Shown here: one piece after another, positions 10,911 through 22,118 of the stretch | Numbering within the stretch: position 1 is the first letter of the stretch | How the letters are laid out: each line of letters starts with the position of its first letter | Assembly: GCA_035235625.1 (NCBI GenBank) | Contig: CP141142.1 | Coordinates: forward strand, 20,718,995-20,782,994 | Direction: 5' to 3' | From: Saururus chinensis | Lineage: Eukaryota > Streptophyta > Magnoliopsida > Piperales > Saururaceae | DNA: 64,000 nt | Notes under the pieces: model-generated | Database searches by the model: none | Told to the model about the DNA's origin: nothing | Seen by the model: only the letters and a program-made list of their open reading frames with translations | Position numbers and translations under genes: made by a program

Positions 10911-11886
10911 TGTTGGACCATGGTATGGGCTCAAGCCCAATTTGGTCCAATGGGTCACAGTCCGGGTGAACCGATACGAGCCACGGGGTCCAACGGTGGT
11001 GGGGGCGGTCGCGCCGTCCCTACTTGTGCCATCGTTACACTAATTCGAGTGGGACCCGCGTATGTCACACACGAACACTAGGCATACACCTAGGTTGTGC
11101 ATTAATATATTGTGGGGCCCAGACATGTGAGTTAGGTATCAAGGGTGGGACCTGTGGTTAGCGAGGGGTGAAAGCGGGCTTGGCCGTGTGCAGGGGCTCC
11201 AGGCCTCCGCGGGCTCTAAGAAATAGAGCTCGCTCCTGTTGTGTTTGAACCTCAAGAGAAACCGGAAGGAAAATAACATTAAGCCCTTTAAGAATAGCCC
11301 AAATGAGGACCCACCCAAATATGAAAAGGAGAGGAGTATATAAAGAGACAAGGAGAGGAGAATCCTAAGGATTTGGAATTGCAAGCGCTGCCCCTCTTGT
11401 CTCCTCTCTCCCAATTTGGGCCGCCCCCCACTCTCTCTCTTTGGTGCGGCCTGCACAAGCAAGGAGTGCTTGCTACTGGCCGCCCTCCTTCTCCCCTCTC
11501 CTAGTCTTCATTGGTAGGCTAATCAAGGGAGAAGCCTCTCCTTCTCTGCTGGAGCATGGAGGCTGAAGCAAAGGGCGAACTTTGCTGTGATTTTCCTTCA
11601 TCCATGTGGTGGTTTGTGAGGGATCAACACATAGGTAATCTCCTTTCTCCATTGATTGATTAGATCTTGTGTTTGATGTGAAAGGATTGCATCTTGGAGA
11701 GCGTGCAAGGGCTAGAACACCCAGGTCAGTTTGTTTTTGTTCCATATTGAATTCCTATTTGCTTGATTCATGATTGGGAATATGATTATTGATTATTGTG
11801 TTCATTGTAGATTAATTAAAGATTTGATTTTTGATTGGTGCGCCAACCCCCTCCCACTGCGCTTCCACTAGTCCGGCCACTCTACA
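10911..11886 (+). repeat. 3' LTR of Copia C1
   Basis: Matches the 5' LTR over its whole length with scattered substitutions and small indels, e.g. a different stretch near 11105-11140. TATATAAA is kept at 11337-11344. The divergence between LTRs would date the insertion, but I have not counted it. Confidence 0.92.
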
Positions 11887-11986
11887 AATAGAAGCTTTGG
11901 ATGTGGCGGCTAGAGCATAGTAATGACAAGGGCTAGAGTCGACAAAACCAAAATCGGCGAAAGTGGTGACATAGAACACGGAAGCA
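11887..11986 (-). other. Gene-fragment mosaic, short middle piece
   Basis: About 100 bases between the end of Copia C1 and the left TSD of solo LTR S-A. It continues the mosaic at 4263-5036 and 13395-14990. No protein match is recognised. Confidence 0.45.
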
Positions 11987-13394
11987 TGATCGTTTATAAC
12001 TAGTGTACAAGGTAATTGTACTACGATAAGTATTTAAGGGTTGTTGAACCTCAGGGACGGATAAATTATTACTAAATCTAAGAGAGGAATTTGTTTATTA
12101 AAAACTAAAAAGAACTTAAAATTAAGCAAAAGAAATAATCACTAAATTAAAAGCAAGAGATTAACATGATGGAATTTACTTAGGAAATTGAATCCACTAT
12201 TGAACCATGACAATTTCTTAACTTTTAATCTAAATCTAGTGTGAATATAAATAAGTATTCTCAGCTACAAGCTAGAATTATTTCTAAAATAATCATTAAT
12301 TATATTCATGGCATGAACTATCTTCGACAATTGCACGAATCATCTACACTAAACTAGCTATAGGCATGACTCGTCTAATCTTAGTATAACTCATCCAATT
12401 CATTAATTATCTAAACATTAAAACTATTTCATGACCATATCATCTAAATCACAGAAATTAGAATTGATGAAAATATTAAAACCACATCAATCTATCATCT
12501 ACAAGACAATAAATCAACATAGACTTGAATAAACATTTAAAGCACTTCCATTAAAAAAGGAAATCTTTATCATACAATTGTCATCATTCACAACTAAGAT
12601 CTAAATTAAAAAGAAAAGAAACTGAAACTTATCTATAGCTTCATCAACTGCTAAGTAAAAGAAAAGTATAGCCTCCATTATAGAAGGAAGCTCTTAAATC
12701 TCCATTAAAAGCTTTGAGTTCTCTTCCATCTTCTTCATTTTTCTTTTCTTAAAATCTACTAAAATCCCCCAATTTCAAGCTAAATATGTCTTTATATAGG
12801 CATAAGAACCGTAGGAAGAAGTCCAATATAAAAAGGAACCAAAATTGGCTTAAACTAGGAAACTGCACATTATCCCGATCGATCGGCCTACATACCAGTT
12901 TGATTGCCTATACTGAATTTGTCTTCAAAATCACGTTTAGCCGTTTGATACTTAAAATGCCCTGTTCAATCAGCTACATTGTTTCTGCAATTTGGACAGT
13001 TTTTTTGGACAGTGTCATGTCCAATTTCTGTTCATTAAGCTCTTTTTTCATGTCCATATTTGTTTCCAACATGTTTATAACTCTCCAAATCACTTTAAAG
13101 CATGTGAAGAGTATTTTGAATTATTCCAAACATCGTCCAAGTACCTCAATAAGCGCACTTTGCGTACAAAATAAAATATTATATTTTAGACATGTAGAAT
13201 GTAATTAAAATCCCAGCTTGATTTAAATATATGCCTAAACTACTAAAAACTTCTAAAATTAATTAATAATCAAAATAAAATATTAATAGCCATCTTAATC
13301 TAAATAAACCATAACTAACACTAAATTAACCTAATATATACTAGCAAATAAGGTAAAAAGGCATATAAAATAGATATATATTTCGTACTTATCA
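11987..13394 (-). mobile_element. Solo LTR, family S copy A (1408 bp)
   Basis: In minus orientation the LTR starts TGATAAGTACGAAAT and ends GTTATAAACGATCA. Five-base duplications AAGCA flank it exactly (11982-11986 and 13395-13399). No primer site, polypurine tract or coding region is attached, so it is a solo LTR left by LTR-LTR recombination. A TATA box (TATATAAA on the minus strand) lies at 12791-12798. About 90 bases upstream of it is a palindromic CCGATCGATCGG (12875-12886). The open frames at 12786-13208 read opposite to the LTR and are not genes. Copy B is at 33187-34620. Confidence 0.92.
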
Positions 13395-13474
13395 AAGCAT
13401 CATTGACGAAGCAAAAGGGAGCAACTTTCTAGTTGGATAGCGATGGCCTGATCTACCGAGGATTTTTGATGGGG

Positions 13475-13600
13475 TCGAATGGCTTCCGGTAGGAGGGCTC
13501 AAGATCGGTGAGGTGGTCGAATTCAGCGGTGAGGCGGGGGATCAGACGCGACAGTAGAGCAAAGGAGGTCAATGAGCTGCTCCATGCTGAAGGGCTAGAG
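13475..13600 (-). pseudogene. UBA2-like RNA-binding protein fragment
   Basis: Reads F-S-M-E-Q-L-I-D-L-L-C-S-T-V-A-S-D-P and then, after a one-base frame change, L-T-A-E-F-D-H-L-T-D-L-E-P-S-Y-R-K. This is the alpha-helical region just before the first RRM of plant UBP1-associated UBA2 proteins (LLEPFSKDQLIDLL, AASDP, DP-HRK). The RRM itself (VHGLGWDT) does not follow, so the copied piece stops at or just after the conserved Arg-Lys. The match is from memory of the family and is short. Confidence 0.5.
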
Positions 13601-14091
13601 GACCTTGTCGAGGTCGGAGACTGAGAAGACATAGGGCTTCGCACGTAGGAGGTCAGTAAAACTGATGCAGATGACCGCAAACAAGCTAGATGGAGCAGAG
13701 ACAGGTGAACGGGAATGAAATTGGCGAAAGCGGTGACGCGGAATAGTTGATAGTAGGTGGATGATGGCAGAAGCCAAATGTAGAGGCCACGGTGGAGTTT
13801 CTGGTGTCGGTCTAGCTTCGTGAGGATGAGTAGCGATCCTTTCCACTGTCAAGGTCAACAATGGAAAGGATATGGGCAGGCAAGCAAGACAGGACCAGAT
13901 GGTAAAAGGAGAAAATTTCACGGTGAACACAGGAAACTGCATGGCTAGCAGCTCAACAATCTTCACGTAGATTGCCATTGAAGATCTAGCTGACGGGAGA
14001 AGCAATATGCTGAGGTTGATGGGGAAGCTATCAAGGTAGAAAGCCGAGTTGGGTTCACTGGATACTGCAAGAAAAGATGGAGCATGTCTCA

Positions 14092-14307
14092 GTTGACCCG
14101 ATTGGTGTGGGATTCTCTGTCCTGGATCGTGTATTTGCACCCATCAAGGGTGTTCTAGAGTTTGATGGAGTGGTTGTGGGTGGTGGACATGATCTGGCGA
14201 TTGTCGATGGAGAAGAGGATGGAGAGGATGAATTGGCCATCAGAGGAAAGGACAACATCATCAACAAATTGCAAGTGGCCGGTGAGGCAGCGAGGGACGC
14301 CATAGGA
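14092..14307 (-). pseudogene. RACK1 (WD40 scaffold) fragment with internal deletion
   Basis: Minus-strand residues read [30 protein letters not shown], then directly [20 protein letters not shown], a stop (14155-14157), NTL-GCKYTIQDRESHT. Plant RACK1 has the same order ([49 protein letters not shown]), with a section of WD repeats 2-3 between QF and SIDNRQ that is missing here. RACK1 is the 40S-bound signalling scaffold. This copy has a stop, a deletion and no ends, so it is a pseudogene fragment. Confidence 0.82.
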
Positions 14308-14342
14308 GACCTCCGTGCCAAAGAGGAGTTGGGCAGAGGCTT

Positions 14343-14729
14343 CTATTTTCTATATGGGATGGAGACGTCATCATCCTCCTCATCATCAGTGAGGGGAAGG
14401 AGAACGGGTAGTGAGTCGACACTGGCAGCCTGCACTGGTGTCACTTCCGATTCAAGATACTCTGCAATATTCAATTCCAGCATTGTATGGTAATATGTTT
14501 CTCCAACGGACCGGTCACCAATGGAAGTTTGTTCATTTGTGATTTCAAGCGGTGAAGATACAACATGCAATAGAGAAAGGCTGGTCTAACCAACAGCTAC
14601 AACTGAAGAAGAGGCACTCGAAGGCTCGAACAAACACGGATGTAGTGATTTGATGGTGAGTGTGAGGGAGTCTAAGGCATTCACAACCTCGTTAAAATGA
14701 CGGTGGAGCTCAAAAAGATTGGTATCCAT
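14343..14729 (-). pseudogene. Small acidic ORF of the mosaic, unknown
   Basis: Starts MDTNLFELHRHFNEVVNAL at 14729 and runs 128 codons to TAG, with one internal TAG. It has an N-terminal helix-forming part and an acidic end ([16 protein letters not shown]). It directly precedes the RACK1 piece on the same strand. I do not recognise it; it could be the first gag-like frame of the carrying element or another captured exon. Confidence 0.35.
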
Positions 14730-15020
14730 GATTGGGAGGGTGGGTGGTAACCGTTGGACTCGTATTGATGAACCCTACAAAAATAGATCCCACATGGGTA
14801 GCTTATCACACACTTTTCAAGCAGGTCCTACCCATTGGCATATTCTCGAGGTCATAACTTTCACTTTGGACCTCCATTTTAAGCATTCTTCGATTCGTTA
14901 CACTCGTTTCTTTGTGATCTATCTATATACAAGGATTTCACCCCTCAAAACTCACTAATTATTATCCAAAAAATAATAATTAACATTCACCCCTTAGGTT
15001 AGACATAATGAGAAAAATTG
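14730..15020. other. Right edge of the mosaic, no gene seen
   Basis: Sequence between the mosaic ORF and the point where F1 similarity resumes. On the minus strand it has a TATA-like CTTGTATATAGATAG and wording typical of LTRs, but it does not match the LTR-like sequence at 4263-4526. The precise border with F1 is blurred. Confidence 0.35.
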
Positions 15021-15231
15021 GGTGTTATAGTTAATTAGAATAAGTGGAGCAATTAAAGAACTTGCATAAAATGTAGGTTGGTTAAAATACTTAAGCATTG
15101 CATATATTATGTTATACTTCATGAGTTGGTATTGGTTGTTAGTCAGAACTACATTCCGATCCAATCTTTTTAGAAGTGACATTGAAGATGTTGTCCAATG
15201 AGTATGTAGTCAACTAACATCCGATGGTGTT
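15021..15231 (+). mobile_element. F1-family long LTR, copy a, segment 2
   Basis: Collinear with about 49670-49905 of the complete F1 solo LTR: shared ACTAAAATGTAGG-type, CAGAACTACATT and GATCCGATC-type blocks and the CTAACATC...GATG block. It is cut at 15231 by solo LTR E3 copy 1 and resumes at 18540. Compared with the complete copy, about 1.2 kb is missing between segments 1 and 2. Confidence 0.65.
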
Positions 15232-18200
15232 TGTAAGATCCCTAAACTTGAACTGGTTTATTTTATTTTATTTACTTGCTTTTATGTGGTTTAATGTCAA
15301 TTCTAATTGATTTTGACTATTTTCAAAATTAAAGCGGTTAATAAAGTTTTAACTAAAAATTTCTTCACATTTATGGTTTTTAAGTTAATTTAAGTCATTT
15401 GAAATTTTTAAAATTTTTACTATTTTTCCCGAAAAGTTAGGGGGTGGGACCCATCGTAGCCCCACGTGTGAATTTGGGGTTATTAGCCCAAAATGACCCT
15501 AATATTAACCTAAGACCCTAGGTAATTATTTCAAAATTTTAGACATCAAATTGGGTTTTAAATAAGTTTTACCATTTTTAGTATAAAATTCTATTTTTAC
15601 CCCACTAGTTAATTAGGTCCACCCTACCCTTTATTATAAAAGAAAAGGGACAACCACTTTCCTAATTGGGAAAGGGTGGAGACCCGAAGCTAAAGAGCCT
15701 AATCCCCATTTCCCTAAAGGAGAAAGGAGATTAAGGTATGATTTTGCTTAATATTTCCTAAATCCATTAGGGTTTTGTTTTAATCTTTCAAATCTCTTCC
15801 TTTGCTTTCAATTAATCTCAATTTTCACTCACAAATTACTGATTTTGGTTTCTATTTCAAAACCTAATGTTTGGAATTTCGTTTTTCAGCTTCTTGAACC
15901 CTAGATCTACTTATTCTTGAAGGTTTTAGGTGTTTTAAAATCATATTTGAGAAGTATTAATAAAAATTATGTTTTGGGTACGTTTTAAAGGAGTTTGAAG
16001 AACCATTTCGAATCAAGAACTTGTTGGAAGGTAAGTACTTTGGTCTCAAATATTGTTGTGATTTAGATTTTATGTTTTGATAGGGTTTTGAAATGGGTTC
16101 CATGATTATGAGCTTTAATGGTGATTTGTGAAAGGTGTAATCTTTGATAAGATTTCTTGGGGTTTATGTTTAGAAATGGCTTGATTTGATGTTCTGGAAG
16201 CATAGATTTGATTATGGTGTTGTTTGGGAGTAGGATTTGGGAGTTTAAGTAGTTCTTGAGAAGTTTTGGTTTTGATTTCGAAGTGGGGAAGATGAACCAC
16301 AACCTCTGTGTTGGCGTTTGAACGGCCCTACAGGCCGATCGAACGGCTGTACTGCAGTTTTGGCCATTTTGCTACTTTTGCTTCTTTTTATGTCTTTACT
16401 CTTAAATAACTTTTCCAATGTTTATGTAGAGTATTTAAGTTTTATGTGAAATTGCATGTTGTTGGCTACACATGTTAGGATTGTTTATTTTGAATCTATA
16501 ATTGAATGATTCCTTATGTTTTAAGCATGATTCCAACAAGATTATAGCATGAGAATGAACTGGAATGTCTTCATATAATGTGATTAAATTATGGGTGATG
16601 GATGGTGCCATGACTAGATTCAAGTGTAGTGTGAATATGCTTGCATAGGTTTAGCATGAGGTTACACTTGATTTGATTGATAGTTTCCAATGGTTTTCAC
16701 TTGTGATTTCAATTAGGAACTATGATTAAATATTAAAAAGCATGTGTGGTGTGATGATGAGTTATTTACAAGGCATTTCCATATGCTTAGAATTAAATGT
16801 TTCTACCATGTATACACACACATGTGGGTGATGATTATGATGATACTTGACATTATGATTATGAATAATGAATGAGGGGTTGATAGGAGCATGATTCATG
16901 AATAGGTTTCATGGATGCCTTGCCCACGTATGTACCACATTGCATGCATCATGAAAAGGATTTTCGATTGAGACTTTACCGTGTTTAGTCGTGGTTGATC
17001 GTTTGGATGCAATGATGTGAGATTACATGCCAAATTAATCAATTATGGGCCTATCGGATATTAGTTGGTCCGAAAGGACATAATTTTGATTTGAGTTCCT
17101 GTGTGGAACATGGATACTCCTCGGGTTGAGTCAATCTAAGTATGTGTTGAGTTGAGTTGAATGGAGACGTGTTGTGTATGCATCTTGCTGTTGAGATTTC
17201 TTTAGATAGTCATCTAGACCCTAAGAATCCAGAGTGGTATGCCTTCATGCACTAGCTACCACGTGTTCTAGGTTCCCTATGTGGGAATTCAGACTATCCC
17301 CGCCACAAGATATGTCCAGGGCGAACACACCTGCTCTAGGTTCTCTGTGTGAGATTCGGACATCCTTGCCCAGGATTGTCCAGAACAAGCAAACTTAGGG
17401 GCTAACTACCCCAACCACTCTAGATTTCCATCGTGGAATTCATACTATGTCCATATTGGGCTAACACCCTAGGTTCCCTATGTGGGATTCAAACCTTTCT
17501 TCGTGGATCATCCAGAGTGGGTGATATGATTGTATTTTCTCCATGATGGAGACATTCACCATTCGTGATGATGCATGTGTATTAGATAATATTATGCCCT
17601 TGTTACACATGTTGTATAGGGATAATTGAGATTATGTGACACATGTGAATACGATTTATTATACATGATTTAGTATCGTGTGATTGACACTCTTATTGTG
17701 CAGGGTGAATGACCTATGGTTGAATGATATATGCATTATGTGATTACATGTTGAAGACACGTGTTATGCAGGTTGAATGTTATGAAGGAGAATGTCTTGA
17801 TGTGCATGATTATGTAGGTGATTGTGTGAGAATCACTTATTATGCAGGGTGGATGTTATGCCATGATGTGATTATTCATGTCATGATTAGCATGTATGAG
17901 ATACTCGTATGTAAGATGATTACTTGTGGAATTAGGGGTAAGGTAAGGGGATTTATCAGAAATGGGGATATTAGGTGAAACGTTGAATTGAATCACCATG
18001 TTGATGTGCCAAGGTTATTCTCTGATTAATGTTACCGTATTTCAAACCTTGTTGAGTTTTACTGACCCCTCTTTCTATGTATTATTTTGGGGCTACATGG
18101 TATGACATGCAGTTAATCAAGATTCTATGTATGAGGGATGATCGGGATATGGATGGGAGTAGGAGTGGATGCCTTTGAACGTTATTTTGTCTTCTGATCT

Positions 18201-18539
18201 ATGCTATTATGAATATCGAACATCTAGTATGGATGATTATGTTTAATACTCGTGTGTATCTGATGCTTTTAGACCTGTCAAGAATTTCTGATTCGAGCCA
18301 TGTGTCCACTCAGGATGTTAAGTATGTGGGTTGAGTGTGAGGATTAATTTTTGAATTATTATCCTCTTTTATTTTACCTTATTTCTCTTGCACAAAGGAC
18401 TAAAGGTGCGTGACTCTGTGTTTTTGTTACCTGATTAAGGTGTTAAAGTCTTCTGCAATGCAATTTTGTCACTCCTGTGTGCTCCAACCAGCCCCTAAAC
18501 CAGGTTAGGCTTGGGTCAGCCAGGCACCGGGGTGTGACA
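15232..18539 (+). mobile_element. Solo LTR, family E3 copy 1 (3308 bp)
   Basis: Begins TGTAAGATCC and ends GGGGTGTGACA, flanked by exact GTGTT duplications (15227-15231 and 18540-18544). A TATA-like TTATTATAAAAG lies about 410 bases in. There is a paired GTTTGAACGG / GATCGAACGG module at 16307-16347, and after that repeated AACTA..CTAGGTTCCCTATGTGGGATTC units (17260-17510). No gag, pol, primer site or polypurine tract is attached. Open frames are short and not conserved between copies. TGTAA start and TGACA end are typical of Tekay/Del-type gypsy LTRs; that lineage call is inference. Confidence 0.88.
17215..17530 (+). repeat. Degenerate internal repeats in the E3 LTR
   Basis: Four or five diverged units of about 60-75 bases, each with a CTAGGTTCCCTATGTGGGATTC-like core, followed by a 'cc..GGA..GTCCAG' segment. 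The same region in inverse orientation is visible in the related LTR at 51530-51780. It is a structural feature of this LTR family. Confidence 0.55.
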
Positions 18540-18985
18540 GTGTTGATCTGATTCAAAAAATATTAATTAATCATTTGTTCTTTTGGAAAACTCTTCTCTT
18601 AAGGGTGGAGATGTTTCGTTGTTATTTGGCTGTTTGGTTTAATTGGTTGTAGGTTCTTCGGGCAAGGACTAGTATAACCAAATTTGAAGAGTGTGGGGTT
18701 TAGTTCCTTGATTTTGTAATTTTGGTAAGTAGTTGTATCTTTGGTGTGAGAGCCAACTTAGTTATTTCTTTTCATATTAATGATATACTTGTATTTAGAT
18801 GGATAGCCTGTTCTTTATTGATTTTTGAGACATGCAGTAATATCATATGTTTTGATATTCGTATTTGTTAACCACAGTTATCATGACTTGGATATTTAAT
18901 CGAATTGTTTGTTTTGCACTTAAAAAAAAATTGTGATTTACCATTCGTGTTATTAAAAATGGTTATAAAAATCTTGGTCGTGACA
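18540..18985 (+). mobile_element. F1-family long LTR, copy a, 3' segment
   Basis: Collinear with 49905-50347 of the complete F1 LTR (GATC-GA-TCCGAAAAATATTAAT, the CTCTTCTC block, the TTGTTTGGTTT block, and the ending TCGTGACA). It ends at 18985 and is followed by ATGTG (18986-18990) and then by C2 gag sequence on the minus strand. This is the 3' boundary of the insertion that began at 2260. Confidence 0.75.
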
Positions 18986-19286
18986 ATGTGTGCCTATGTT
19001 GGCTCTTTCCAATGGCAATAAAGATTGCACTAAGTGCTTTGCTATTGTAATTTTTTATTTTCTATTCTAGCTTATACAAATCAAATTCTTCCTTATGAAT
19101 ATTGTTCCTATATTTATCCTTCATCATTGGAGGATTACAACATTTTACCACAACTTACCATGAATTACCATCGAGTGCTTTGATAAAGACTCATTTGATT
19201 TTTCCAATTGGGCCAAGCAAGAGAGTGGCAATAAATCAAGAGAAAAAACCAACTTTAGCCACAAGTAATTAATCAAAAAACAATTT
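18986..19286 (-). pseudogene. Copia C2 gag remnant, 5' part
   Basis: Minus strand reads F-I-K-A-L-D-G-N-S, then NNIHKEEFDLYKLE and NSKALSAIF, the region of Copia gag that normally reads NAKALNAIF just before AKEAWD. It joins to the piece ending at 2259 when the F1 block is removed. Stops are present. The primer site lies immediately upstream (higher coordinates). Confidence 0.65.
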
Positions 19287-19298
19287 CCTTAGATACCA
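19287..19298 (-). promoter_or_regulatory. Primer-binding site of Copia C2
   Basis: On the minus strand TGGTATCTAAGG, close to the usual TGGTATCAGAGC complementary to initiator tRNA-Met. It sits two bases after an LTR-like end CTCACA and just upstream of the C2 gag. Confidence 0.6.
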
Positions 19299-19300
19299 CT

Positions 19301-19745
19301 TGTGAGTTTATTACCCTTTAATTCTATGACGGTTACCACAGTGCCTATAGACTAAAACTGCAAAGGTAGAGAATTAGAAGTTGTGCCCTTTTCTACACAG
19401 AAATTACTAGCTACTAACATGACATATCAGTAAGAAAACACACGACAAAAAACCCTCGAGAGTTTTTTACATGAAAACCCAACTGGGAGAAAACTATGCA
19501 ACCACTCTAGGCCGATTAATCAATGCATTATGAAGTTTAAGAAGTTACAAACTCAAGTTACCAACCTTCCAATCTAGAAGTCCATTCCTAGTTAACTTGG
19601 TTACAAAAGTCCATTCAATGCTTTTTGAACTTGTCTTTGTCTTCTTCTTCACTGGTACAATCCCTTTATCCTCGAGAAGCTTCAATCGAAGTCCATCATG
19701 ATGTAGCATCTTCAATCACCTGTGTGTGATGTTATTGCGACTTCA
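19301..19745 (-). repeat. Probable 5' LTR of Copia C2
   Basis: The minus-strand LTR end CTCACA is at 19301, adjacent to the primer site. The other end is placed near 19745 (minus-strand start TGAAGTCGC) because similarity to another LTR family starts right after it. No second LTR of C2 remains in the window, so this boundary is tentative. Confidence 0.45.
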
Positions 19746-20889
19746 GTATTCTACCCCCTTACCTGAACTGGAGTGAAGACATGACAACTTTTAACCCAAG
19801 CCTTGGGTTAAATCAAAATACACAACCAAGTCACCACTTTGTTCAAAAACAATTTAAAGAATATAAGATAAAGGGAACTACTACTTTTAAATAGTACTAA
19901 GCAACTTATTGTACAATTCTGAATTCAATGACATAAGGAATTGCATATGCTTATAAACTATAAGAAAAATCTACCATCAATTAAAGGCTACTATTATCAA
20001 TGTAACTAAGAAGTCTTGCAAACATTCTTCAATTTATTTATACCTATCCTTTTGGAGAATTATGTCCCTACTTAGTGCCACTCTAAGTTTTTGTCTTGAT
20101 CGCGGAATAAGTCATCATCCTAAGAACATACATAACACAATCACACAGGAGATCATAAAGGATTCCCAAAAGAAAAACAAGGGTGAGCATATTTTGAAAT
20201 ATAACAAACTTACATTAACTCAATAAAGCACATGCTCAAAAGGAATATATAATCCTTACACAAGATAGCATAATCATAATTGAGCATTTCCATCCTAAAA
20301 ACTTACTCAACAATCCAGTGTAAATAATCTCAAGAATTCAACAAAGATACATCACAAGAGGGTAAAACCATAGTAACAAAAGAAATTGTTACCTATTACC
20401 TAGACTTGATGCATGTTGCTTGTAACCTGGCATTCCAAATCCCAAAAGTATGAGAAGTCCCCGATCAAGCCAGTGCACACAAACATGACCAAATCTTGTT
20501 GAACAACTCCAAATATTTCAATATTATATCAATAATCTCAGTCATCTCACGCAGGAAGGAAAACCCACCCTTTCAGAATAAAAAACCTTGCACTTTCAAA
20601 TAGAAAACACTTCCCTTTTGGACTGAAAATGGATTCATTCACAATCCAATGCAGCTAATCCAAAAAGCTTCAAAAAGCTACGGCTTATCATTGGTAAATA
20701 TGATTTAGCAATTATGATTATATGAGGCTAGAACACGATATATGTAACATGAATTCCTAAGAATAGCATTTGCATAAGTAACCCTAATATTCAACAATAA
20801 TACTTCGCTAACTATGTGCAAAGGAATATCAAACGCTTGAAGATAGGACTTTACAATATGCATATAAGCCATTCACAAAAGTGCCTGTA
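19746..20889 (-). repeat. Unassigned LTR-derived block
   Basis: Its first ~130 bases (ACATGACAACTTTTAACCCA..CCTTGGGTTAA, near 19780) match the LTR remnant at 44468-44610 next to the primer site of gypsy G2. The block is therefore probably a minus-strand LTR fragment of the same family. The rest is AT-rich without gene features. The right border, where F1 similarity begins, is approximate. Confidence 0.4.
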
Positions 20890-22118
20890 ATGTTTGGGAA
20901 TTTTTTAAATATTTTTAGACAATTAGACCCCTCTAAACTAGAATTGGTGCATACCCCTATTTCTCTTTTTTTTTTGTGAACCATTTCCGAATAACCCTTG
21001 AACAAGACTAGGTACACGGGTCATCTTCTTCCTTTTTAGCCTAGAACAAAACACCTAGGAATAGACCACCACCCAAGTGCTCTATTCCTGGCTGGTTGTC
21101 CAAGGCTTCCGGAGGCCATGATCATGCAAGGCTGTCCTTGAGAATCCCCTCTCGCGACCAGAGACAATGAAGGGTAAGTTCCACCATCAATAATGGCCCC
21201 ACCGATCAAACCACAGGCCACCCTCCTTTTTTACAGAGTTATGAAGCTCTCTTACATATCTTATTAGTTGATTACAAAATTGAATCTTTCTCCTTTGAAA
21301 CATCCCAAAAGGAAAACCCAAAGCATAATTACCCATTTATTGTAATTTTTAATCATGATTTACTAAATTCTTAAAGGCAAGCATCTTGCAACAAACTGGA
21401 AAGTGCAATTGATGCTTGTGTATAGAGACACACACTAGTAGCATACTTGACATAAAGATTAAATATTAACAAGTTCAAGATGATAACAGTTCGCTGAACT
21501 TGCAAACCAAACATGATTCAATAAACTTAAGTCATTGTTGTGTAACTAATTGAACATACAAACTCATACCATCACCTCTCGAAACTACATTCCTTGTACT
21601 CACTCTTCTCCACTTTTGTTGTTGGCCATGCTTGCTCCCGTCGCTGGAAAAATCCATCTTCTCTAGCTGCTCATATCTTCTCCAACCTCAAAGCCAAAAG
21701 CTCCCCCCCATAGAAGCCCTAATTAGCCATTTTTATAATAATGGGGATTAGAGTTCCTAATTCCCTTAGAAGTTGAACCAAATAGGCTGCCTAATTGGCA
21801 AAGTTTTTAATAATTTTTGTTACCGAAATTACCCCGGCCTGCATCGCACCTAAAACAGCTCATTTGCACATCTAATTAGGGTAAACGGGCCCTACGCGAT
21901 ATGTTCATATTTGAATGGTCATGTCTCCCTCATCTGAACTTTGATTCGTGTGTTCTTGGTGGTGTTTGAAGCTCTTTCTATCTAATTTCTATCCACATTG
22001 GGTTCAATCCTAAATTTCATGTATTGAGGAAGTTAATCTTATAATAATGTCAAGGGGTTAAACTCCCTATTTTCTACATGGTCAACTTCGGCAATTTAGA
22101 AAATTCTTGGATGTTACA
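20890..22118 (-). mobile_element. F1-family 3' LTR (copy b), truncated, of a LARD-like element
   Basis: Minus-strand LTR that starts TGTAACATCC at 22118 and matches copy c (about 25140-26277) with the same ACTTACCCTTCATTGT and CCACCATCAATAATGGCCCC blocks. It lacks the terminal two thirds, being cut near 20890. A polypurine tract lies directly upstream of its start, showing that it is a 3' LTR. Confidence 0.75.

Larger units (their letters stand above)
5037..11886 (+). mobile_element. Complete Copia LTR retrotransposon C1, decayed
   Basis: Two LTRs of 979 and 976 bp (5037-6015 and 10911-11886) begin TGTTGGACCA and end CTCTACA. The order is LTR, tRNA-iMet primer site, gag, protease, integrase, reverse transcriptase, RNase H, polypurine tract, LTR, i.e. 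the Copia order (integrase before RT). The flanks AGTAG (5032-5036) and AATAG (11887-11891) are a TSD with one mismatch. Frames are broken by several stops and frameshifts. It lies inside the gene-fragment mosaic, which is inside F1 copy a. Confidence 0.92.
13395..14342 (-). pseudogene. Mosaic of host gene fragments (UBA2-like and RACK1-like)
   Basis: Minus-strand sequence of higher GC than its surroundings that holds pieces of at least two unrelated host genes, listed separately. Between them (about 13605-14085) are open but unassigned stretches, e.g. a 181-codon frame. No introns are evident and frames are broken. This resembles transduplicated gene fragments inside a transposable element, or shuffled retrocopies. 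Confidence 0.6.

Noticed and set aside
12786..13208. 140-codon open frame
   Set aside because: It is the antisense of solo LTR S-A; copy B has no matching conserved frame.
14077..14493. 138-codon plus-strand frame
   Set aside because: It is the shadow of the minus-strand RACK1 fragment and neighbouring ORF.
16063..16302. Overlapping minus-strand frames in E3 copy 1
   Set aside because: They are not conserved in E3 copy 2 and have no recognisable features.
17215..17530. CRISPR-like regular repeats
   Set aside because: The units are diverged, lack uniform repeats and spacers, and sit inside a plant LTR.
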